A stretch of 64,000 nucleotides of DNA from contig JAGWMJ010000003.1 in NCBI GenBank assembly GCA_028871815.1, forward strand, positions 248,001-312,000, written 5' to 3'. A model generated the notes under the pieces. The model saw only the letters and a program-made list of their open reading frames with translations, was not told where the DNA came from and did not search any database. Shown here piece after piece: positions 55,401-62,582 of the stretch (its first letter is position 1; each line of letters starts with the position of its first letter). Origin of the DNA: Armatimonadota bacterium (lineage in GTDB: Bacteria > Armatimonadota > Chthonomonadetes > Chthonomonadales > Chthonomonadaceae). The position numbers and the translations under genes are program-made.

Positions 55401-55547
55401 TCCAAGGCGCTTGGCGCACAGGTAGTAGCTCTCCTGCAACATGAAAAGGTCCCGTTGGCAGACGCTGAACTGGACCAACTGATCGCGGCACTCCCACAAA
55501 CGGCGCCTGGTTTCACCACCGCGGGCGCCTCCGCCGCCGCAATATGA
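52491..55547 (+). CDS. Cyclase / NTPase / TPR regulator
   Basis: 1018 residues. Residues ~8-185: class III nucleotide cyclase domain (RITFLLTDIVNSTPLWDT with first metal aspartate; GGHLVKARGEGDSLFCVF with second; VALNTGEADHRDGDYFGGAVNRCARI). Residues ~200-600: NB-ARC-like NTPase with P-loop GPGGSGKSRLAL and LLLDNCEHLI. The C-terminal ~300 residues consist of TPR-like repeats (..GDYDSAQRLASQSLEIKRAMGDRQGIASSLNSLATLALSRSDYDAARPWY..; about 8). Such proteins are signalling hubs that may make cAMP and then activate transcription or other effectors. No helix-turn-helix is visible. ATG 52491 is the first codon of the cyclase domain; the open frame reaches 52272. Confidence 0.85.
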   Translation: MNGLPTGRITFLLTDIVNSTPLWDTHSEAMRIALQRHDAIGQFQITRHGGHLVKARGEGDSLFCVFERADDAVAASLALQRRMVHEDWNIETAPNVCDRLNIRVRVALNTGEADHRDGDYFGGAVNRCARIRALAHGGQILLSAETVEALTEPLPEGARLRDVGRLRLRGLSRPERIYLLTHPELPADMLPIRLDSDYPNNLPRQLTTFVGREDDISAVKDRLLSSPMVTLVGPGGSGKSRLALEVAEDLLAEYTDGVWLAELATTTDAMMVAHHVAGVLNVREEPGRTVERSIADHLRDRRVLLLLDNCEHLIAATAQLAHNLLQACPRLHILATSREALGIPGENVYTVRSLSFPASGQPTHSLIHAPITASPPTTARHIEKFESVRLFVDRAAVAFPGFRLADDNAPSIAQICRTLDGIPLAIELAAARVKSISTEDIATRLNDRFRLLTGGARTALPRQQTLRALIDWSYDLLTPEEREMFHRLSVFLGGFSLKAAEEVTADRDESGRVRDGRRASAGGERYSTRMMLQALDVVDLLGRLVDRSLLVCEDDHDQVRYRMMETLRHYAREKAVACGILPILQRRHLDYYVGLSEEAEKRLRGTEQAAWLERLETEHDNIRAALNWALSAGADPQAGLRIAANVWWFWHVRGHFTEGREWLHAALEEAPERTALRGRALNSASVLARNQGDYDSAQRLASQSLEIKRAMGDRQGIASSLNSLATLALSRSDYDAARPWYEESLDIERSLGNRQGVTACLIGLANIAVEQGDTAQARRLYQESLNIKQEFGDRRGIAASLVGLAKVATLEGDWDEAHRLCNESLDLRRVLGDQRGIAHSLQHLGEIAMATGRWAAAADLLDESLALRVVLGDKQGVATARRLQGHVALETRDLPLALDAASEALVISRKLEARRPIAAALCLYACIASYVGAFESAVRLLAAGNRLRAEVGSPANRTEAELYSVVTTRASKALGAQVVALLQHEKVPLADAELDQLIAALPQTAPGFTTAGASAAAI

Positions 55548-55559
55548 GGCCGCCTAACC

Positions 55560-56318
55560 GTGAATGACGACATGCGTGCGCGGTACGCAAACGATGGGTA
55601 TCTGGTTATGGACGCGCTTGTTTCGGCTGAAATGTGCGCCGAACTGCGCGAGCGTGTCGATGAGCTGATTCATGCCGAAGCCGTCCCGAACGGTATTGTA
55701 ATGCAGGTTGAGCCGCGCGTTGAGCGCGGCGAACGACGAGCAGCCAGCAGAGCGCACGCCATCCGTAAGATCGATGGCCTGGCCGTTAACGATCCGCTCT
55801 TCCGGGCGCTGACCGCTCACGGTGCGATCCTCGATGTGGTCAAAGCGCTGCTAGGTCCAAATCTGAAGCTCTTTCGGAACTCGCTGCTCCTCAAGCCGCC
55901 CTCCGTTGGGAGCGCAAAGGGCTGGCACCAGGACTCACCATACTGGCCAATTCAGCCGATGGCGCTCTGTTCGCTCTGGCTTGCGCTGGATGACGCTACA
56001 ACGGAGAATGGCTGCATGGTGGTTCTACCGGGCCAACACATGCGTGGGCCGCTGGCGCACCAGGCGGTCTGCGATGATTACGTGATTGAAGATGGTCTCA
56101 TCGACCCGGCGATGGGCGTCGCGGTACCGATGCCGGCGGGCAGCGGACTGTTTTTCCACTCGCTGCTGCCCCACTACACGGCCCCAAACACTTCGTCCCA
56201 CTGGCGCCGCGCCATGGTTCTGTCGTTTATGTCTGCCGACTCGCGATATACGGGCGATGGCCCAGGGCCGGTCTATGCTCACGTGGCAGGCGAGACTCTG
56301 GAAGGATGCGTCCGGTAA
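55560..56318 (+). CDS. Phytanoyl-CoA dioxygenase-like (PhyH) protein
   Basis: 252 residues. A Fe(II)/2-oxoglutarate-dependent dioxygenase: the HxD pair is in GWHQDSPYWP, the distal histidine in FFHSLLPHYTAPN, and the RRAMVLSFM strand supplies arginine for 2-oxoglutarate. GTG 55560 or ATG 55572 is the start. The stop codon lies inside the 5' end of the next gene, so the two are probably co-translated. The substrate is unknown; relatives in this phylum often sit beside sugar-degradation genes. Confidence 0.9.
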   Translation: MNDDMRARYANDGYLVMDALVSAEMCAELRERVDELIHAEAVPNGIVMQVEPRVERGERRAASRAHAIRKIDGLAVNDPLFRALTAHGAILDVVKALLGPNLKLFRNSLLLKPPSVGSAKGWHQDSPYWPIQPMALCSLWLALDDATTENGCMVVLPGQHMRGPLAHQAVCDDYVIEDGLIDPAMGVAVPMPAGSGLFFHSLLPHYTAPNTSSHWRRAMVLSFMSADSRYTGDGPGPVYAHVAGETLEGCVR

Positions 56319-58282
56319 ACATGGCAGACCTCGAACAACTCTCCCGGCGATCACCCGGTGACTGGTTCTACGATGTGCGCGATCAGTTAAAGCAGCACAT
56401 CTACAACCGTTCGCGCGCAGCCTTCGACGCCGGTGACGCCGAGCGCGACGCGCTCGATTCAGCCGATGCCGTAGAGGCGCGCAGTCGAGCAATTCGCGAG
56501 GCGCTCGTCGCGGGATTTGGAGGTCTCCCGGAGACAGGCGGACGGTTGAACGCGCGTACGGTGGGTGAACTGGACGAAGGCTGGCTGAAGATTGAAAAAG
56601 TGATCTTTGAGTCGCGACCCGGTCACCACGTTACGGCAAACCTCTATCTTCCGGAAGACCGTCCGCATCCGGCGCCGGCCATCCAGTTCCTGTGTGGCCA
56701 CTGCAGCCGCGCAAAGCACGAGCCGGAATACCAGCGCGTCTGCCGCTACCTGGCGTGTGCCGGATTCATCGTGCTGGCGCAGGATCCAATCGGCCAGGGC
56801 GAGCGCTTCAGCTATTACGACGCGCAGCTCAGGCGGGAAGTTGTAAGCAGCTGCTGTCCGGACCATGATCACGCAGGCGCACAGTTGATACCGCTTGGCC
56901 AGGGTCTGGCACGCTATTTCCTGCATGACTCCATGCGGGGCATCGACTACCTGCTCTCGCGACCCGAGGTAGACGGCGCAAGGATCGGTGTGACCGGCAA
57001 CTCCGGCGGAGGTACTCAGACATCGCTCATGATGATGGGTGACCCGCGCATTGCCGCGGCAGCGCCAGGCACGTTCCTGAACAGTCGGCGCAGCTATCAG
57101 CTGGTGGGCGGCGCTCAGGATGCCGAGCAGATTTGGCAAGGGTTTACGGCGCGCGGATTCGATCACGAAGATGTGATTCTGGCCATGGCGCCCAAGCCGG
57201 TCTGCGTGCTGGCAGTTACTCAAGATTTCTTCCCCATTGAGGGCACGCGCTCATCGGTAGAGCGATGCCGGAGAATCTGGAAGCTATTTGACCGCGAGTC
57301 ATGCGTGCAGCTCGTTGAAGACACCTGTGGACACTGCTACTCGCCGGTACTTGCCCAGGCGGCGGCGGACTTCTTCTCGCGCCACCTTCTGCATCGGTCG
57401 GCGGAGCCGGCGCCACCAGCCAAAACCGCCACACTACCGCCCGAACAGTTGTGGTGCACCGAAACCGGGCAGGTGCAGGCTGCTTTTCCTGGATGCCGGT
57501 TCGTATGGGAAGAGACGTCGGATGTGTTGGCGACCGCGCTCCGACAGCGGGCGGGCGACGACGAAGCTCGCGGGATCGCGACATCCTGGCTCAGGCAGCG
57601 AGTTGAACGCTTCCGGTCATTGGCGCCGCTGAATCCGAGATTCTATGACCATGTAGAATCGCAGCAGCTTGCCGCCCAGTATGCGATGTGGTGGAGTCAG
57701 CCGGAACTGTGCGGGCACGGCTGTATGCTGAAAAGCGAAACTGCCGCGAGCCATACAGACGAAATCGTGCTGGCGCTATGGGATGGCGGCGTGAAGGGCA
57801 TTTCCTCACACGGCGACTGGATCCGAAGTCGCTGCGAGGCGGGCGATGGCGTATTTGTGCTTGACACCTCCGGCGTTGGAGGACTGGAGCCACGGCCAAT
57901 CAATGCCGCGCCAATCCATGGCTTTTATGGCACTATACATAAACTGGCTGACGACCTGTTGTGGTTGGACGACGATCTCGTCTCGCTGCGAGTTTGGGAT
58001 GTGCTGCGCGCGCTGGATTTGCTGGAACAGTGGCCCGGCTTGACTAACCCCAGGATATCGGTTTACGCACATGGCGGACACGGTAGTTACGGCCGGTTGG
58101 CCGCCCTTCTAGATCAACGGATAACGGCAGTAACCGTAGCCGGACCGCGAGCATCCTGGTCGGAGTGGGTGGGCAGCCGCTTCTACGATGAGTTCGACAT
58201 CTACAGCTTGATACTGCCCGGCGCGCTTCAGCACTTTGATCTTCCCGACGTCGACGCGTGGAACCGACTTCAGCGCGACTAG
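56306..58282 (+). CDS. Alpha/beta hydrolase (acetyl-xylan-esterase-like)
   Basis: 658 residues. The N-terminal hydrolase (about 100-375) has ..IVLAQDPIGQGERFSYYD, RIGVTGNSGGGTQTSLM (Ser nucleophile in GNSGG) and ..VEDTCGHCYSPVLA (catalytic His region). It resembles acetyl-xylan esterases and dienelactone-hydrolase-like proteins. The C-terminal 280 residues look like a degenerate second hydrolase: VYAHGGHGSYGRLAALL, and the Ser site is absent. It overlaps the PhyH gene (56306 or ATG 56321) and converges with GH20. It probably deacetylates sugars or processes their esters. Confidence 0.85.
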   Translation: MRPVNMADLEQLSRRSPGDWFYDVRDQLKQHIYNRSRAAFDAGDAERDALDSADAVEARSRAIREALVAGFGGLPETGGRLNARTVGELDEGWLKIEKVIFESRPGHHVTANLYLPEDRPHPAPAIQFLCGHCSRAKHEPEYQRVCRYLACAGFIVLAQDPIGQGERFSYYDAQLRREVVSSCCPDHDHAGAQLIPLGQGLARYFLHDSMRGIDYLLSRPEVDGARIGVTGNSGGGTQTSLMMMGDPRIAAAAPGTFLNSRRSYQLVGGAQDAEQIWQGFTARGFDHEDVILAMAPKPVCVLAVTQDFFPIEGTRSSVERCRRIWKLFDRESCVQLVEDTCGHCYSPVLAQAAADFFSRHLLHRSAEPAPPAKTATLPPEQLWCTETGQVQAAFPGCRFVWEETSDVLATALRQRAGDDEARGIATSWLRQRVERFRSLAPLNPRFYDHVESQQLAAQYAMWWSQPELCGHGCMLKSETAASHTDEIVLALWDGGVKGISSHGDWIRSRCEAGDGVFVLDTSGVGGLEPRPINAAPIHGFYGTIHKLADDLLWLDDDLVSLRVWDVLRALDLLEQWPGLTNPRISVYAHGGHGSYGRLAALLDQRITAVTVAGPRASWSEWVGSRFYDEFDIYSLILPGALQHFDLPDVDAWNRLQRD

Positions 58283-60036
58283 CCCGGTGAGCCGGAGGCG
58301 ACCGCGTGGTACCAGGCACCGGAGACCGGCCCTATCCTGCGACCGGCGGACGTAAACGCTGCGGCCCGCACCCACACGGAGTGGGTAATCGTCAATGGCT
58401 GCGTGTAGACCTTCGAGGCAGCCGTCGGCAGCCGGTTGTTGAGGTTGTACCGAGTCACCGAACCCGGGATGCGATTGGTCATGCGGATAACGAGCCTGCC
58501 CTGAAAGCGGTTCTCATCGCCGCGGAACGTGCCGGAGCCGCGGATCGTGACGTTGTGGATCAGGCGCTCCAGCAGCCGGTCGGTGTGCGCCAGACGCGAA
58601 CGGAACGCGTGGTACGTTCGCGCCGGCTGGTTACTGGCCCACAGCCTTTCCGCCATTGCGGCCAGCCGGGTCCGTAACGCCTGTATTTCGGCGCAGTCGG
58701 GGTTCTCCCACGAGAGCATCTCGGCGCCCAGTAACCGTGGACCGGTTTGCGCGGTGATCCACTTGCCCTGAAAATATGGCGGCTGGTAACCGAACTGATT
58801 GACGCTCCAGTGGTAGATGAAACGCGCCGACCGTTTGTTTTCCCGGACGATGTAGAGCGGCGTCCATGATCCGTTTACAACCTGCGCGCCGCTCCGAAGC
58901 ATGTTTTCCGGATTGCTGTCCAGGGTCCACTCCACACAAATGGCGTCGAGTGGGAGAGCGTAACTGAGGCCCGGGCGCCAGGCTTCCTCATAGACCAGCA
59001 TCTGCTTTTTGTGCGCATTTGCCGCCAGGTTGAGGTCCACGATAAACTTCCGGTAGAGACCTTCGGGCGATCGTACATGGGCGCGCCGTATGGCCGATGC
59101 GAATCCGGGCGCTTTCTCCAGGCCACCAAGCCATGCCTCATCACCGCCGACGCTGATATAGGGTGATGACCGGAATATCGCCATCTCCTCGTTCATCAGC
59201 GTTATCACAGCCGCTTCCGTCTTACGGCTGGCGATATCAACCGTTGAACTGCCACCGCCCGGAACGCCAAAGATATCCGGAGCATCTGAAACCATTCGTC
59301 CCGCGTGTCCCGGCACGTCAATCTCCGGCACAATCGCGACACCACGATCACGGCTGTACCGTTCCAGACCTTCCAGTTGCTGGGCTGTATACGGAGGAAT
59401 CGGTCCGTCTCGCGATGGCGGATCGAAGCGTACGAACTCGGCATTGGAGCGCCCAAGCTGCGGGAATGCGGCCGAAGGAAACATAAAGAGGTGGTCGTCG
59501 CTGAGGTGCAGCCGCAGAAAGCGCACCTTGTAGAATCGACAGAGCTCCACACACTGTTTAATGCAGTCTATGGTGTGGTACTTGCGGGCCACATCCAGCA
59601 TCAGGCCTCGATAGCGTGTGCCGGGAAAGTCGGTTACCTGCATGCGTGGCGCCAGCAGGCCGTGACCAACACGCATCAGAGCCTGTAGAACCGTGACCGT
59701 ACCTTCCGCAACATCATCGTACGTGCCGGCGGATACAACTACGCGATCGGTCGTACGTATCGAGTAACTGTCTCGCGCCATGCCGGATACCAGACGCAGG
59801 CAGATAACGCCGGAACCGGAGATCCGCGGCGAAACGCGGCTCGGCATGCCGAAGCCACGTTCAAGTTCGCCTGACAGCACTCGAGCGAGCGGTATCAGCC
59901 GGCGATCGGTGGTCTGCACGGAAACCGGCAAACGCAACGCAAGCGGCGCTCCTTGAATCACGACATGCGTCGGCCAAGGAACCAGCTTCGGTATGCGCGC
60001 AGAAGCCAGGACGGCAAAAAGCAGAAAAGTCAACAT
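58279..60036 (-). CDS. GH20 beta-N-acetylhexosaminidase
   Basis: 585 residues with a short signal peptide (LTFLLFAVLASARIP). GH20b domain (residues ~20-140), then the GH20 barrel with FPGTRYRGLMLDVARKYHTID, RFLRLHLSDDHLFM, GVAIVPEIDVPGHAGRM and the catalytic Asp-Glu pair in YISVGGDEAWLGG, then ..WASNQPARTYHAFRSRL. The C-terminal ~90 residues form a separate beta domain. It releases GlcNAc or GalNAc from glycans at the cell surface or periplasm. Its stop overlaps the convergent esterase gene by 4 bases. Confidence 0.93.
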   Translation of the reverse strand: MLTFLLFAVLASARIPKLVPWPTHVVIQGAPLALRLPVSVQTTDRRLIPLARVLSGELERGFGMPSRVSPRISGSGVICLRLVSGMARDSYSIRTTDRVVVSAGTYDDVAEGTVTVLQALMRVGHGLLAPRMQVTDFPGTRYRGLMLDVARKYHTIDCIKQCVELCRFYKVRFLRLHLSDDHLFMFPSAAFPQLGRSNAEFVRFDPPSRDGPIPPYTAQQLEGLERYSRDRGVAIVPEIDVPGHAGRMVSDAPDIFGVPGGGSSTVDIASRKTEAAVITLMNEEMAIFRSSPYISVGGDEAWLGGLEKAPGFASAIRRAHVRSPEGLYRKFIVDLNLAANAHKKQMLVYEEAWRPGLSYALPLDAICVEWTLDSNPENMLRSGAQVVNGSWTPLYIVRENKRSARFIYHWSVNQFGYQPPYFQGKWITAQTGPRLLGAEMLSWENPDCAEIQALRTRLAAMAERLWASNQPARTYHAFRSRLAHTDRLLERLIHNVTIRGSGTFRGDENRFQGRLVIRMTNRIPGSVTRYNLNNRLPTAASKVYTQPLTITHSVWVRAAAFTSAGRRIGPVSGAWYHAVASGSPG

Positions 60037-60077
60037 GGCTCGTGCGATAGAATGGCCGGGCAGCCAACCCGGCTCCG

Positions 60078-60485
60078 CTACTGCTTCGAGAGTGTGATCT
60101 GCGATACCCCCGAAGCCTGTGAGCCGCCGGTGTCGGTGAATGTGCCCTTTAGCTGCATAAGGGCGTTTATATTCACGCCGCCCTTACACGTGAACTTATC
60201 GTTTGGCAGAGCCATCGTAATCGTCGCGGCGCCGCTACCCACGATCTGGCCGGTAACGGGTCCTGTGACATTGGCGTTTGTCGTAAGTATGCCCGCCACG
60301 AGCCCGGCTTTTGTCACCGTCATTGAAAGCGTACCCGTTCGGCTCGCACTGGACTCGGTGAAGGCGCCCGACCAGGTACCCACAAACGGCGATGGCGAGC
60401 TGAACAGGCTGGCAGCAGCCCCGCATCCTGCCAGAAGCGCGCATGCCAGCGCCAGAGTTAACAAGCCGAGTGATCGCTTCAGCAT
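60078..60485 (-). CDS. Small lipoprotein
   Basis: About 135 residues. The signal peptide ends in LLAGC (lipobox). The mature part is Ser/Thr/Gly-rich, with FVGTWSGAFTESSASRTGTLSMTV and ATITMALPNDKFTCKGG, resembling a small eight-stranded beta structure. The function is unknown. It is upstream (minus strand) of GH20, separated by 41 bases, so may be co-transcribed. Confidence 0.72.
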   Translation of the reverse strand: MLKRSLGLLTLALACALLAGCGAAASLFSSPSPFVGTWSGAFTESSASRTGTLSMTVTKAGLVAGILTTNANVTGPVTGQIVGSGAATITMALPNDKFTCKGGVNINALMQLKGTFTDTGGSQASGVSQITLSKQ

Positions 60486-60616
60486 CCGTACACCTCTCGC
60501 CGAGACCCACTACCTTACATCATTGTAGCGCAACTTCCACCACGGTGCGGTGAGGCGCGGCTCCAGTACGGCGGGTAGAATAAGCCGGAACATGCGCGGG
60601 AGGATGAAGAGAGCCG

Positions 60617-61645
60617 TTGACAAAGAGATGGCGCGTTGCAATTGCAGGAGCTACTGGAGCCGTCGGCACCGAGTTGATGCGCCTGCTGGAGGAGCGTGCA
60701 TTTCCTCTTGAGTCCCTGACGCTCCTCGCATCCGAGCGCTCCGCCGGCCGGTCGCTGGCATTCGGCAGCCGGATATTGCCCGTATCGCTGCTGGATGCGA
60801 ACGCATTTGCCGACGTCGATATCGCCTTTTTTTCTGCGGGCGCAACGAGGAGCCGAACCTTTGCTCCCGCCGCAGTGCGTGCCGGCGCAATCGTGATCGA
60901 TAACTCCTCGGCATTTCGCATGGACGAAGACGTGCCGTTGGTTGTGCCGGAGATCAATGCCGCCGACATCGCGGCAAGCCGCGGCATCGTGGCTAATCCG
61001 AACTGCTCCACCATTCTCCTGCTGATGGCGATAGCGCCGCTGATTCGGCTGGCCCCGATACGGCGCGTTGTTGTTAGCACCTACCAGGCGGCAAGTGGCG
61101 CGGGCGCCCAAGCCATGCAGGAGCTGCTGGATCAAACCCACGAAACGATCCACGACCGCCCCATCGTGCCGCGCGTCTTCCCATGGCCGATCGCCTTTAA
61201 CCTCTTCTCGCACAACACGCCCGTTGACGAGACAGGCTACAACGACGAGGAGCGCAAAATGATTCGGGAGACGAGAAAGATTCTCCACGATGACTCGGTT
61301 CGCATCTCGGCCACGTGCGTTCGAGTACCGGTATTGCGTGCTCACTCCGAAAGCATCAATCTCGAATTCGCCGATGGAATGCGCCCGAACTTGCCGGCGA
61401 TTCGACAGGCAATAACGAATAGCCCCGGCCTGGCCCTCATCGATGACCGCGCTGCGAACCACTTTCCGATGCCGGTTGAAGCCACCGGCCGCGGCGACGT
61501 TCTGGTTGGACGGTTGCGAGACGACCTCTCCAACCACAACGCGATCGAGATGTTTGTCTCCGGAGACCAGATACTCAAAGGCGCCGCACTCAACGCCGTC
61601 CAGATCGCTGAGCACTGGATGGCGCAAGCACCCGTGCTGAGCTGA
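60617..61645 (+). CDS. asd: Aspartate-semialdehyde dehydrogenase
   Basis: 342 residues. Reduces aspartyl phosphate to aspartate semialdehyde (NADPH), first shared step to lysine, methionine and threonine. It shows GATGAVGTELMRLLEER (nucleotide-binding), SAGATRSRTFAP, VIDNSSAFRM, VANPNCSTILLLMAIAPL with the catalytic cysteine in NPNCST, and ETRKILHDDSVRISATCVRVPVLRAHSE with the active-site arginine/histidine. The start is TTG 60617, preceded by GGATGAAGAGAG. It is followed after 16 bases by dapA: an operon. Confidence 0.95.
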   Translation: MTKRWRVAIAGATGAVGTELMRLLEERAFPLESLTLLASERSAGRSLAFGSRILPVSLLDANAFADVDIAFFSAGATRSRTFAPAAVRAGAIVIDNSSAFRMDEDVPLVVPEINAADIAASRGIVANPNCSTILLLMAIAPLIRLAPIRRVVVSTYQAASGAGAQAMQELLDQTHETIHDRPIVPRVFPWPIAFNLFSHNTPVDETGYNDEERKMIRETRKILHDDSVRISATCVRVPVLRAHSESINLEFADGMRPNLPAIRQAITNSPGLALIDDRAANHFPMPVEATGRGDVLVGRLRDDLSNHNAIEMFVSGDQILKGAALNAVQIAEHWMAQAPVLS

Positions 61646-61661
61646 CCTCGGGGAGACCACC

Positions 61662-62582
61662 GTGACAGAACCACCGTTCGGCCAAGTGATTACAGCCATG
61701 GTCACACCATTCGCATCGGATGGCGCCATCGACTGGCCCGGTGTTGATACACTGGTTACTCACCTTCTGACCAGTGGTTCGCACGGGCTGGTGGTTTGCG
61801 GTACTACCGGCGAGTCGCCGGCGCTTTCGCACAGCGAGAAGGTAGCCATGTTTCGGCGTGTGGCCGGCTGCGCAAAGGGCAAACCGGTAATAGCGGGCAC
61901 CGGAACCAATAATACGGCCGAGAGTATTGAGCTCTCGCGCGAGGCAGTGGACGCCGGCGTGGACGGACTTCTGTTAGTGGTGCCGCCATACAACAAGCCA
62001 TCGCAAGCCGGGATGTATTCCCATTTTGCGGCCATCGCGCAATCGGTGCCTCATACGCCGTGCATTCTGTATAACGTCCCGTCTCGAACGGCGCAGAATC
62101 TTACTGCGGACACAACACTGCGTCTGGCACGCGACGTTCCAAATATCGTGGCGATCAAGGAGGCATCGGGCAATCTCATGCAGATTTCCGAGATCGCTGC
62201 CGGCGCGCCAACAGCGTTCGCCATCTACAGCGGTGACGACGGAATGACGCTGCCAATCCTGTCGATCGGTGGTGTCGGTGTGGTCAGTGTCACGGCCCAC
62301 CTGGCAGGCGTTGAAACGGCCGAGATGGTGCAAGCATGGTTCGAACGAGACGCAGCGCGCGCAACACGCATTCACCATAGCCTGCTGCCGCTGGTACAGG
62401 CATGTTTTCAACCCAGCACGCCGAGCCCTGTACCTTTGAAAGCGGGCCTGCGAATGATGGGTCTGCCTGGCGGCGGTGTGCGCCCGCCGCTGGTACAGGC
62501 AACGCCTGATGAGGCGGCTGTAATGGCTGCCGCCCTCACTGCCCGTGGATCCGCCATGGCGCGTGAGAGCGCCGTACTTTGA
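61662..62582 (+). CDS. dapA: 4-hydroxy-tetrahydrodipicolinate synthase
   Basis: 306 residues. Condenses pyruvate with aspartate semialdehyde; first committed step of lysine/diaminopimelate synthesis. Start GTG 61662 with GGGGAG upstream. It has ..VCGTTGESPALSHSEK, YNVPSRTAQN (Tyr), and NIVAIKEASGNL, with the Schiff-base lysine. A short C-terminal extension follows. Its stop overlaps the start of the RNase J gene (TTGA), indicating coupling. Confidence 0.95.
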   Translation: MTEPPFGQVITAMVTPFASDGAIDWPGVDTLVTHLLTSGSHGLVVCGTTGESPALSHSEKVAMFRRVAGCAKGKPVIAGTGTNNTAESIELSREAVDAGVDGLLLVVPPYNKPSQAGMYSHFAAIAQSVPHTPCILYNVPSRTAQNLTADTTLRLARDVPNIVAIKEASGNLMQISEIAAGAPTAFAIYSGDDGMTLPILSIGGVGVVSVTAHLAGVETAEMVQAWFERDAARATRIHHSLLPLVQACFQPSTPSPVPLKAGLRMMGLPGGGVRPPLVQATPDEAAVMAAALTARGSAMARESAVL

